Below, piece after piece: positions 18,964 through 26,736 of a stretch of DNA of 64,000 nucleotides; position 1 is the first letter of the stretch; each line of letters starts with the position of its first letter. A program made the translations under genes and the position numbers. The stretch is from an uncultured Roseovarius sp. (GTDB taxonomy: Bacteria; Pseudomonadota; Alphaproteobacteria; Rhodobacterales; Rhodobacteraceae): the NCBI GenBank assembly GCA_947503145.1, contig CANNCP010000001.1:248001-312000 (forward strand), read 5' to 3'. The notes below the pieces were generated by a model. It saw only the letters and a list, made by a program, of their open reading frames with translations, did not search any database and was not told the origin of the DNA.

Positions 18964-18985
18964 AGAGCAGGAAGGTAATCACCGC

Positions 18986-20686
18986 ATGAGCGTCGGCATC
19001 GTCATGCTGGTCCACACGGCGCTCGGGCGCGCCGAACAGGTCGCGCGCCACTGGTCCGCCGCGGGCTGTCCGCTGGTGATCCATGCCGATGTCTCGGTCC
19101 CGAAACAGACCTACAATGCGTTCGTAAAGGCGCTCTCGGACCTGCCCGATGTCAGGTTCTCCAAACGCCACCGCTGCGAGTGGGGCACATGGGGCCTTGT
19201 TGCCGCGTCGCAGGCGGCCTCTCAGATGATGTTGGACGAGTTCCCGGACGTCCGCCACGTCTATCTCGCCTCCGGCTCTTGCCTGCCGCTGCGCCCGGTC
19301 GAAGATCTGATCGATTACCTGTCAAACCGCCCCCATACCGATTTCATCGAGAGCGCGACCACCGCCGATGTGCCCTGGACGATTGGCGGGCTGGACGACG
19401 AGCGGTTCACGCTGCGCTTTCCCTTTTCCTGGCGAAAGCATCGCTATCTTTTTGACAAATACGTCGCGATCCAGCGCGGCCTGGGGATGAAACGCCGCAT
19501 ACCCGGCGGCATCGTCCCGCATATGGGCAGCCAGTGGTGGTGCCTTACCCGCCAGACCCTGTCGGCGATCCTCGGCGATCCCGAACGCGCCACCTATGAC
19601 CGCTACTTCTCAAAGGTTTGGATCCCCGACGAGAGCTATTTTCAGACCCTCGCGCGGCAATATTCGCGCCAGATCGAAAGCCGCTCGCTCACGCTCAGCA
19701 AGTTCGACTATCAGGGCAAGCCGCATATTTTCTATGATGACCATCTACAGCTATTGCGCCGTTCCGATTGCTTTGTCGCGCGCAAGATATGGCCGCGTGC
19801 CAACCGGCTCTATGATGCCTTTCTGACCGACGCCGCCCACGCGATGAAAAGGACCGAGCCGAACCCCGGCAAGATCGACCGCATTTTCGCCAAGGCGGTG
19901 GAGCGACGCACGCGCGGCCGTCCCGGCCTCTATATGCAGAGCCGCTTTCCGGTGGAGACCCGCGAAAATGGCCTCACATCCGCGCAGTATTCGGTCTTTC
20001 AGGGGTTTTCCGCCCTTTTCGAGAACTTCGAATCGTGGCTCGCCCGCGCCACCAGCACGCGGGTGCATGGCCATCTCTTTGCGCCTGAACGCGTCGAGTT
20101 CAGCGAAGGCGCAAGCGTGATGAACGGCGCGCTGAGCGAAAGCGCCACCTTGCGTGACTACAACCCGGACGCCTTTCTCGCTTCTTTGATCTGGAACACG
20201 CGCGGCGAGCGGCAGTGCTTTCAGTTCAGCCCGCGCGACAATCAGGCCGTGAATTGGCGCATCGCCAAGGATCCAAATGCCCAGATCTCGGTGATTTCGG
20301 GCGCCTGGGCGGTGCCGCTGTTCAAATCGAACCAGAATTTCTCGGACATCCGGCGCGAAGCCGCCCGCCTGCAGCAGATCGAGAGCAAGCATCTGGAAAT
20401 CCTGCGCTCGTCCTGGACCAAGGCGCGCGTGCGCATCTGGACCATGGCCGAATTCATCGAGGCCCCGATGGAGCCGTTGCAGACTATCATCGACGAGATC
20501 GGCCCACAGCAGAACAGCCGCGGGCTGGCCGAGGTGCCGCAAATGGCCGACCTGACCGGCTTTGGCCAGTTTCTGCAAAACCTGAAAAATCAGGGCATGC
20601 ACCCCTATCTCATGGGCAACTTCCCCGTTACGCGCGACCCGCTGGAGGTACCCGGCAACAAACGCAAACCCTATCTGGTCCGGTAA
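18986..20686 (+). CDS. GT14-like beta-1,6-GlcNAc transferase with long C-terminal extension
   Basis: A 566-residue protein. The first ~250 residues resemble Core-2/I-branching enzymes (GT14): IVMLVHTALGRAEQVARH, HADVSV, the CEWGTWGLV block, LASGSCLPLRP and GSQWWCLTRQT, followed by WIPDESYFQTLA. The remaining ~300 residues form an extension (about 290-566) that I recognise only as typical of Rhodobacteraceae homologues (DUF5928-like). It lacks a signal peptide. It starts 22 bp after the preceding glycosyltransferase and ends 6 bp before the sulfotransferase, so it is one operon. Confidence 0.82.
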   Translation: MSVGIVMLVHTALGRAEQVARHWSAAGCPLVIHADVSVPKQTYNAFVKALSDLPDVRFSKRHRCEWGTWGLVAASQAASQMMLDEFPDVRHVYLASGSCLPLRPVEDLIDYLSNRPHTDFIESATTADVPWTIGGLDDERFTLRFPFSWRKHRYLFDKYVAIQRGLGMKRRIPGGIVPHMGSQWWCLTRQTLSAILGDPERATYDRYFSKVWIPDESYFQTLARQYSRQIESRSLTLSKFDYQGKPHIFYDDHLQLLRRSDCFVARKIWPRANRLYDAFLTDAAHAMKRTEPNPGKIDRIFAKAVERRTRGRPGLYMQSRFPVETRENGLTSAQYSVFQGFSALFENFESWLARATSTRVHGHLFAPERVEFSEGASVMNGALSESATLRDYNPDAFLASLIWNTRGERQCFQFSPRDNQAVNWRIAKDPNAQISVISGAWAVPLFKSNQNFSDIRREAARLQQIESKHLEILRSSWTKARVRIWTMAEFIEAPMEPLQTIIDEIGPQQNSRGLAEVPQMADLTGFGQFLQNLKNQGMHPYLMGNFPVTRDPLEVPGNKRKPYLVR

Positions 20687-20692
20687 GCACGC

Positions 20693-22120
20693 ATGGCTCC
20701 ACGTTTTGACTATTTCGTGGTATTCGCAGAGATGCGCACCGGCAGCAACCTACTGGAATCGAATCTGAATTCCTTTGACAGCCTGCATTGTCACGGTGAG
20801 GCGTTCAATCCGCATTTCATCGGCTACCCGAACAAGACCGAGATCCTCGGCGTCACCCAGACCATGCGCGAAGACGATCCCGCCCACCTGATCCACACCA
20901 TCAAGACCGAAGCCGATCGCATGGGCGGCTTTCGCTTTTTTCACGATCACGACCCGCGCGCGCTGGACATCGCGCTGGCCGACCCACGCTGCGCCAAGAT
21001 TATCCTGACCCGCAACCCGGCCGAAAGCTATGTCAGCTGGAAAATCGCGCAAGAGACGGGCCAGTGGAAGCTGACCAACGTCAAGCGCCGCCGGGGCGCC
21101 AAGGCTACTTTTGACGCGGTTGAGTTCGACGCTCACATCACCCGGTTGCAGGAATTTCAGATGTTGTTGCTGAACACGCTTCAGCGCACCGGGCAGACCG
21201 CGTTTTACATCGCCTACGAGGACCTCAATGACCTGGAGGTGATCAACGGTCTGGCCAGGTTTCTGGGCACCCAAGAGGTGCTGGAAGAACTGGACAGCAG
21301 CCTGAAGATCCAGAACCCTCAGGCGCTGGAAGACAAGGTTGCCAATTTTGATGAAATGGTCACAGCACTGGCTGGGCTGGACCGGTTCAACCTGACCCGC
21401 ACCCCCAATTTCGAGCCGCGCCGCGGCGCCGCCGTACCCAGCCACATCGTCGCGCACAAGGCACCGCTTTGCTACATGCCGATCCGATCCGGGCCAGAGT
21501 CCGAGGTGCAGAACTGGCTGGCCGCGCTCGACGACGTCGCACCCGAGGGGTTGCGCACCAGGATGAACCAGAAAATGCTGCGCCAGTGGATGCGGCAGCA
21601 CCCCGGCCATCGCTGCTTTACCGTGCTGCGCCATCCCATCGCCCGCGCGCATTCCGCTTTTTGTCGGCGCATTCTCAATCGCGGCCCCGATTGCCTGACC
21701 GAAATCCGCCGCACCCTGCGCAACTTTCATAAACTGCCGATTCCCGGCCCCGGCCCGGACGAGACCTGGGACAGGCGCGCGCATCACACGGCCTTTGTCG
21801 CGTTCCTGGAATTTCTGAAGGCCAATCTGCGGGGCCAGACCAGCGTGCGGATCGACGCCAACTGGGCCAGCCATATCTCGGTGCTGCAGGGCATGGCGCA
21901 ATTCACCCTGCCTGACCTGATCCTGCGCGAAGACGAGATGCTGCAGGGGCTGGGCGCGCTGGCCAAACAGGTGGGATATCCGGGCGCGCCGCCCGTGCCA
22001 GAGGCAGCGACGGACGAACCTTTTGCGCTGGCCGATATCTATGACGCCGAAATCGAAGCGCTCGGCGCGGATATCTATCAGCGTGATTACATCATGTTCG
22101 GGTTTGATCGCTGGCGGTGA
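20693..22120 (+). CDS. Two-domain sulfotransferase (NodH/Stf0-like)
   Basis: A 475-residue protein with two sulfotransferase-like halves. The N-half has a PAPS 5'-phosphosulfate loop, AEMRTGSNLLESNL (12-25), and a 3'-phosphate motif, IILTRNPAESYVSW (103-116). The C-half repeats a 3'-phosphate motif, CFTVLRHPIARAHSAF (308-323), but its 5' loop is degenerate (PIRSGPESEVQNWL). It should transfer sulfate from PAPS to a glycan made by the adjacent glycosyltransferases; cysQ could clear the PAP product. It starts 6 bp after the GT14-like gene. The acceptor is unknown. Confidence 0.82.
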   Translation: MAPRFDYFVVFAEMRTGSNLLESNLNSFDSLHCHGEAFNPHFIGYPNKTEILGVTQTMREDDPAHLIHTIKTEADRMGGFRFFHDHDPRALDIALADPRCAKIILTRNPAESYVSWKIAQETGQWKLTNVKRRRGAKATFDAVEFDAHITRLQEFQMLLLNTLQRTGQTAFYIAYEDLNDLEVINGLARFLGTQEVLEELDSSLKIQNPQALEDKVANFDEMVTALAGLDRFNLTRTPNFEPRRGAAVPSHIVAHKAPLCYMPIRSGPESEVQNWLAALDDVAPEGLRTRMNQKMLRQWMRQHPGHRCFTVLRHPIARAHSAFCRRILNRGPDCLTEIRRTLRNFHKLPIPGPGPDETWDRRAHHTAFVAFLEFLKANLRGQTSVRIDANWASHISVLQGMAQFTLPDLILREDEMLQGLGALAKQVGYPGAPPVPEAATDEPFALADIYDAEIEALGADIYQRDYIMFGFDRWR

Positions 22121-22132
22121 GTCGACGGAATC

Positions 22133-22597
22133 CTACGCCGCAAGCGACGATTGCGCCTCGGTCACGATAGCATAGAGCGTTGCCGGGTCACGGTTCGCGC
22201 GCAGCTTGGCACAAAGCGCCGCATCGCGCAGGGTTCGTGACACCAATGCCAGCGCCTTGAGGTGTTCGACCCCCGCATCACGCGGCGCAAAGAGGGCAAA
22301 GACCAGATCGACGGGCCGCCGGTCCACCGCATCGAAATCAATCGGCTTTTCCAGCAGCACCAGCGCGCCGACAACACGGGTCACGTCGTCAATCCGTGCA
22401 TGCGGCAGCGCGACCCCGTGACCCACACCCGTGGGCCCCAGGCTCTCACGCTGCTGCAGCGCCTCGATCGCGCCCTGAGCGTTCACGCCATAAGCGGCGT
22501 GGGCGGTATCGCCCAGCTCGTGAATGAGACGCTTCTTGCTGGATACTGCGGAAAAAACGCGCACCGCCTCGGGCTTGAGGATCATTGAAACTTCCAT
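22133..22597 (-). CDS. ptsN: PTS IIA-like nitrogen regulatory protein PtsN
   Basis: A 154-residue EIIA-Ntr protein that takes phosphate from the nitrogen PTS and regulates potassium, nitrogen and carbon metabolism through protein contacts. The phosphorylated histidine is His66 in GHGVALPHARID. It follows hpf with a 45-bp gap in the lpt operon order. GGAG six bases upstream supports the ATG at 22597. It converges on the sulfotransferase gene with only 12 bp between. Confidence 0.93.
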   Translation of the reverse strand: MEVSMILKPEAVRVFSAVSSKKRLIHELGDTAHAAYGVNAQGAIEALQQRESLGPTGVGHGVALPHARIDDVTRVVGALVLLEKPIDFDAVDRRPVDLVFALFAPRDAGVEHLKALALVSRTLRDAALCAKLRANRDPATLYAIVTEAQSSLAA

Positions 22598-22642
22598 TTC
22601 TTGCTCCGAACAAGCGCCGTCAGTCCGTGCGCTGCCCTTATG

Positions 22643-23206
22643 TCAGGGATCAATCCACCCGATGTTGCCATCTTCGCGACGATACACCACGTTAACCCCG
22701 TCTTTTGCCTCGTTTCGGAATACAAGAACAGGGGCACCTGCCAGCTCCATCTGCATTACCGCCTCGCCGACCGTCAAAGACGGAATGCGCACCTCGATCT
22801 CGGCGATGATGACAGGCTGAAGGCTTTCAGGCTCCGATTCCGCTTCTTCGGCTTCTGACGCGAGGATATATGAGGACCCGCCAAAAAGTTCAACCGGCTC
22901 TGTCCGATCCTTGTAGTGGTCCTTCAATCGGCGCTTGTAACGGCGCAGCTGCTTGTCCATCTTTTCGCGGCACTGTTCAAATGCCTCATAGATCTCATGC
23001 GCACGGCCCTTGGCCTGGGCGGTCAGTCCTGTCGAAAGATGCACGATGGCCTCGCAGGAAAACTCGTTTGCAGTCTTGGAGAAAACCACCTGCGCATCTG
23101 TGGGGCGCTCCGCGTATTTCGCTACCGTAGACCCCAGTTCATCCTTTACGTGGGTTTGCAGGGCCTCGCCAATATCGATCTGCTTTCCGGTGATTTGATA
23201 ACGCAT
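22643..23206 (-). CDS. hpf: Ribosome hibernation promoting factor, long form
   Basis: A 187-residue long-type HPF. The N-terminal S30AE domain (about 1-100) begins MRYQITGKQIDIGEAL, a linker follows, and the C-terminal dimerisation domain (about 130-187) has VRIPSLTVGEAVMQMELAG. It dimerises 70S ribosomes in stationary phase. AAGGAG lies just upstream of the ATG at 23206. Unlike the common lptB-rpoN-hpf order, no rpoN lies between lptB and this gene; there are 242 bp instead, long enough for a promoter. Confidence 0.93.
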   Translation of the reverse strand: MRYQITGKQIDIGEALQTHVKDELGSTVAKYAERPTDAQVVFSKTANEFSCEAIVHLSTGLTAQAKGRAHEIYEAFEQCREKMDKQLRRYKRRLKDHYKDRTEPVELFGGSSYILASEAEEAESEPESLQPVIIAEIEVRIPSLTVGEAVMQMELAGAPVLVFRNEAKDGVNVVYRREDGNIGWIDP

Positions 23207-23448
23207 GGTTTCTCCTTCATATATCGCGCCGAACGGCGTGCGCGGATTACGCAAGTGCACCGCACGTCGCGTTGGTTTCGGCTACGGAAATTGGACATTT
23301 GCCGGGCCTGTAAGCCGCTGACCTCAACTGACCGGTCCCCCTGTATGAACAGTTCGAAAACCCCAAATGTCATACCATGATTGAGGCGTCTTCCGGCGTG
23401 ATTGTCAATCAGGATCGTGAGTCATAAGCGAAATACCAGTGCCGAAAA

Positions 23449-24219
23449 TCAGGAAATCCGGAAATTCTCGCCTAGATAGACGCGGCGGACATTTTCATTC
23501 TTCACGACTTCTCCGGGGCTGCCGGACATCAGGACACGGCCATCATGCAAGATATAGGCCCGGTCGACAATTTCCAGCGTTTCCCGCACGTTGTGGTCAG
23601 TGATCAGCACGCCGATACCGCGCTTTTTCAGGTCCGCGACCAGATGGCGGATATCGCCCACACTGATCGGATCGACCCCGGCAAACGGTTCGTCCAACAA
23701 CAGATAGCGCGGATCGGCCGCCAGACAGCGCGCGATCTCGACCCGCCGCCGCTCACCGCCCGAAAGGGCCAGCGCGGGGGCGCGGCGCAGATGCTCGATC
23801 GAGAACTCCGACAACAGCTCTTCGAGCCGCTCGCGACGCTTGTGCCCGTCACTCTGCGAGATGTCGAGAACCGCCATTATGTTGTCCTCGACCGTCAGGC
23901 CGCGAAAGATTGACATTTCCTGCGGCAGGTAGCCGACGCCCAGCTTGGCGCGGCGATACATCGGCAGGTTGGTCACGTCGCGCCCGTCGATCAGGACGCG
24001 TCCGCCCTCGGGATAGATCAGCCCGGCCATAGCGTAGAACATCGTCGTCTTGCCCGATCCGTTCGGCCCCAGCAGCGCCGCCACCTCGCCCTGCCGCAGC
24101 CGGATCGACACATCACGAATCACGACCCGCTTCTTGTAACTCTTGCGCAGATTCAACGCGACAAGACCCAGCGCGTTATCGTCGCTCTCATGCGCGACAT
24201 GCAGCGTGGCACGCTTCAC
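23449..24219 (-). CDS. lptB: LPS export ABC ATPase LptB
   Basis: A 256-residue ATPase that powers LPS extraction with LptF/LptG. Walker A is LLGPNGSGKTTM, the signature LSGGERRRVEIARCL, and Walker B LLLDEPFAGVDP; the H-loop is ITDHNVRETL. A leader of about 15 residues precedes the usual family start. It overlaps the lptA stop by 4 bp in an lptC-lptA-lptB operon. Confidence 0.95.
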   Translation of the reverse strand: MKRATLHVAHESDDNALGLVALNLRKSYKKRVVIRDVSIRLRQGEVAALLGPNGSGKTTMFYAMAGLIYPEGGRVLIDGRDVTNLPMYRRAKLGVGYLPQEMSIFRGLTVEDNIMAVLDISQSDGHKRRERLEELLSEFSIEHLRRAPALALSGGERRRVEIARCLAADPRYLLLDEPFAGVDPISVGDIRHLVADLKKRGIGVLITDHNVRETLEIVDRAYILHDGRVLMSGSPGEVVKNENVRRVYLGENFRIS

Positions 24220-24710
24220 TCTTTGGGCTCCGGTTGAAGCACGGTCTTGACCCGGCCGGTCATCCGCGCGGTGCCTGCCACCGTATCGACGAACATCTTG
24301 TCAGCCGTCAGCGCGGTCAGCCCCTGCACCACCAGGACCTCGCCCGTCATCTCGATCAGGCCGGTCTGCACGTTGTAATCGGCCCGCTGCGCCTCGGCGG
24401 CATCCTCGCCGCTGACCAGCGTCACACCGTCCTTGGCCCGCAGCCGCTCGATCCCCGAACGATCCTCAAGATACACCACCAGAACCCACGGCGCCGACAG
24501 ACGCATTTCACCCTGCCCGATCAGTACATTACCGGTGAATACTGCGGTGCCGTCATTCTGATCGACATCCAGATTATCGGCCGTCACTTCGACCGGCAGG
24601 CTGCTGTCCTGTTGCACGCTGCCAAAGGCAACCTGCATCCCCTGCGCCTGCGCCATGCCCGCAAACCCTAGTAAGACCATCACTTGTATGAGGCGAAACA
24701 CGTGCATCAT
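24216..24710 (-). CDS. lptA: LPS transport periplasmic protein LptA
   Basis: A 164-residue exported OstA-like protein. A signal peptide (MMHVFRLIQVMVLLGFAGMA, cleavage near AQA-QG) is followed by the beta-jellyroll with PVEVTADNLDVDQNDGTAVF and GNVLIGQGEMRL. It bridges LptC and LptD across the periplasm. The start overlaps the lptC end by 4 bp, and its stop overlaps the lptB start by 4 bp. Confidence 0.92.
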   Translation of the reverse strand: MMHVFRLIQVMVLLGFAGMAQAQGMQVAFGSVQQDSSLPVEVTADNLDVDQNDGTAVFTGNVLIGQGEMRLSAPWVLVVYLEDRSGIERLRAKDGVTLVSGEDAAEAQRADYNVQTGLIEMTGEVLVVQGLTALTADKMFVDTVAGTARMTGRVKTVLQPEPKE

Positions 24711-25324
24711 TCCTTTGTCTTTGGAGGGGTATATACCAGTTTGACGCCATCGGTGAACAACAAATGTGCGGTGCCGTCCTCCTCTTCGGATGTCAAAAGC
24801 ATACGCCCCGCTTCCAGCGCCCCCGGCGGGCCGGTGCCAGTAACCCGCCCGGGCGTCTCTGCGCGCAGAGTATCGAACTGTGCAGTGATCCGGTCGGTGC
24901 GAATATCATAGCCCGTGCTCGTCGTGACCTGCACATTGCCATTCAGCAGCGCCGAATACTCGATCTGGTCGCTCTCGCCATGATCCGAGGTGATGGTGAC
25001 CACCGCGCCGCCATTCAGCCGCAGCTCTGCCCGCACTGTATCCGCCAGCACGCGGCCCTCGTGATCCGGGTCAGGCCGCACCTTGTCGGCCTTGAACGAT
25101 ACGTGCTCTCCGCCCGTGGCGACCCCGGCAAAGTTGGGATTGGTCACACCCTGATCATGGGCGCGCTGCGTCAGATCAACCTGGCTGAACGGGACCGGCT
25201 GATCGAGATCGACCTTGCGGCTAAAGAGGAACACGGTCGACAGCAGGCCCAGCGCCAGCAACGGCAGGACGATCTTCATCCACGCGACAAAGACTGAATG
25301 GAAATTGTCCCTGGCCGCCATCAA
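24707..25324 (-). CDS. lptC: LPS export protein LptC
   Basis: A 205-residue bitopic protein. One transmembrane helix lies near residues 12-30 (WMKIVLPLLALGLLSTVFLF), followed by a periplasmic LptC/YrbK domain. Its neighbours and overlaps (4 bp with the exonuclease gene before it and 4 bp with lptA after) fit the canonical lpt operon. It anchors LptA to the LptBFG complex. Confidence 0.92.
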   Translation of the reverse strand: MMAARDNFHSVFVAWMKIVLPLLALGLLSTVFLFSRKVDLDQPVPFSQVDLTQRAHDQGVTNPNFAGVATGGEHVSFKADKVRPDPDHEGRVLADTVRAELRLNGGAVVTITSDHGESDQIEYSALLNGNVQVTTSTGYDIRTDRITAQFDTLRAETPGRVTGTGPPGALEAGRMLLTSEEEDGTAHLLFTDGVKLVYTPPKTKE

Positions 25325-25932
25325 TGCGCAAAGATGTCTTGTTCGGGCCAGCCCACCAGATCAAGCCGCGCCCGCATGGGCAGGAAATCGAAACAGGCCT
25401 GCGCCATCTGCATCCGGCCTTCGCGGATCAGCCGCGCGTTCAACGCCTCGCGCAGCTTATGCAGGTAAAGAACATCGGACGCCGCATAATCGAGTTGCGC
25501 CTCGCTCAGGACTTCGGCCCCCCAGTCAGAACTTTGCTGCTGCTTCGAGATATCGACGCCCAGCAATTCCTGCAGCAGATATTTCAGCCCGTGCCGGTCG
25601 GTGTAGGTTCGAATGAGCTTGCTGGCGATCTTGGTGCAGTAGACCGGTGCCGTGACGGCCCCGAACGCATTCAGCAACGCTGCAATGTCGAACCGGCCAA
25701 AGTGGAACAGCTTCAGCACATCAGGGTTTTCAAGCATCGCGCAGAGGTTCGGCGCGGCGGTCTGGCCCAGTGCCACCTGCACCAGATGCGCGTCGCCATC
25801 GCCGCCCGACATCTGGATCACGCAGAGCCGGTCACGATGCGGGTTCAGCCCCATCGTCTCGCAATCGATCGCCACCACCGGCCCCAGATCAAGCCCGTCC
25901 GGCAGATCGCCCTGATAAAGATGGTTCGCCAT
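25321..25932 (-). CDS. RNase D-like DEDDy 3'-5' exonuclease
   Basis: A 203-residue exonuclease domain without the HRDC domains of full RNase D. Exo I is VAIDCETMGLN, Exo II is LFHFGRFDIAALLNAFG and Exo III is LDYAASDVLYLHKL, which together give the DEDDy active site. Short proteins of this type lie directly upstream of lptC in Rhodobacteraceae. They probably trim RNA 3' ends. It heads the operon and its stop overlaps lptC by 4 bp. Confidence 0.9.
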   Translation of the reverse strand: MANHLYQGDLPDGLDLGPVVAIDCETMGLNPHRDRLCVIQMSGGDGDAHLVQVALGQTAAPNLCAMLENPDVLKLFHFGRFDIAALLNAFGAVTAPVYCTKIASKLIRTYTDRHGLKYLLQELLGVDISKQQQSSDWGAEVLSEAQLDYAASDVLYLHKLREALNARLIREGRMQMAQACFDFLPMRARLDLVGWPEQDIFAH

Positions 25933-26055
25933 TGTTTGCCCTCCGCGCTGTTGCGCTTGGGTTTATATAGGATCGCCGGGCGCGACCACCAAGAATATAG
26001 GCGGATGATCGCATGGCAAATGCAAAGTAGGTTTCAAACCCACCGCCTGGGCCAT

Positions 26056-26481
26056 TCACTCCTCGCCCGGGGTCACACTCCCGCGGAGCGACTTCACCTC
26101 GCCACGCACCTTCTTGGCCTTCAGCCGTCGCTTCTTGGACCCCAGCGTGGGCCGTGTCGCAATCCGCCGCTTTGGCGCCTCCAACGCGCGAGTGATCAGC
26201 TCTGCCAGCCGCTCGCGCGCGATGTCGCGGTTGCGCGCCTGATGGCGGGTCTCGTCGCACTGGATGATCAGCGCGCCCTCCTTGGTCCAGCGCCGACCGG
26301 CCAGCCGTTTCAGCCGTCGTTTCACCGGGTCTGGCAGGTTGGGCGAGCGTTCGGCCTCGAACCGCAGCTCGACGGCGCTGGCAACCTTGTTCACGTTCTG
26401 CCCGCCCGGCCCACTGGCGCGCACAAATTGTTCGGTCAGTTCCCAGTCCTCGATTGTAATACGGTCATTTATCTTCAACAT
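26056..26481 (-). CDS. arfB: Peptidyl-tRNA hydrolase ArfB (ribosome rescue)
   Basis: A 141-residue protein of the ArfB/YaeJ family that frees ribosomes stalled on mRNA without a stop codon. The catalytic GGQ is in VRASGPGGQNVNKV near residue 26. The C-terminus is a long basic tail (RPTLGSKKRRLKAKKVRGEV) that would enter the empty mRNA channel. An intrinsic terminator ends only about 25 bp before the ATG, and a mini-ORF with an extreme SD precedes that, so expression may depend on readthrough (see finding). Confidence 0.93.
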   Translation of the reverse strand: MLKINDRITIEDWELTEQFVRASGPGGQNVNKVASAVELRFEAERSPNLPDPVKRRLKRLAGRRWTKEGALIIQCDETRHQARNRDIARERLAELITRALEAPKRRIATRPTLGSKKRRLKAKKVRGEVKSLRGSVTPGEE

Positions 26482-26504
26482 GATTTCAACTTAATGGGTT
26501 TTGG

Positions 26505-26541
26505 CCAAATCAAAAGGGCCGCCCCATATGGGAACGGCCCT
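26505..26541 (-). terminator. Intrinsic terminator between leader RNA and arfB
   Basis: On the minus strand, 7-bp arms AGGGCCG and CGGCCCT (positions 26541-26535 and 26521-26515) enclose a second palindrome, CCCATATGGG, and are followed by TTTTGATTT. It ends about 25 bp upstream of the arfB start, so transcripts from the region 26700-26610 should mostly stop here. Confidence 0.75.
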
Positions 26542-26610
26542 CTAGAAGTTTACGGAGGTGGGCCGGTTAGGCGCACCAATTCTGGTCAGTCGTCTCGCCC
26601 AGGGGCTGCC

Positions 26611-26667
26611 CTAGACGCGTGCCTCCAGAACTGTTCCGACACCTCGCTCCAATACCTCTATGGACAC
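26611..26667 (-). CDS. Mini-ORF (18 codons) with 16S-complementary SD
   Basis: On the minus strand, GTG at 26667 opens an 18-residue peptide, MSIEVLERGVGTVLEARV, ended by TAG. Just upstream, at 26683-26669, GAAAGGAGGTGGTCC can pair along its whole length with the 16S rRNA 3' tail (one G-U). I do not recognise the peptide. It may be a leader peptide for arfB control or part of a small RNA. The strong SD makes translation likely; protein function is unproven. Confidence 0.45.
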   Translation of the reverse strand: MSIEVLERGVGTVLEARV

Positions 26668-26736
26668 TGGACCACCTCCTTTCGTTTGTTAAACCTGAGG
26701 CAAGCCTGCCATAGATTTCACATTTGTCAAAACATT

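Larger units (their letters stand above)
26505..26730 (-). ncRNA. Candidate structured leader or small RNA upstream of arfB
   Basis: Starting after the queuosine-transporter stop, the minus strand has TTGACA (26730-26725), the extreme SD and mini-ORF, then CCACCTCC (26561-26554), which is complementary to GGAGGTGG of the SD, and finally the terminator. The SD can thus be masked by the internal anti-SD. The -10 is not clear. The transcript could be a stand-alone RNA of about 170-200 nt or an attenuator for arfB. Confidence 0.45.

Noticed and set aside
26669..26683. On the plus strand this string resembles the 3' end of 16S rRNA.
   Set aside because: Similarity stops after 15 nt and there is no rRNA sequence upstream. 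As a Shine-Dalgarno on the minus strand it sits at correct spacing before a GTG.
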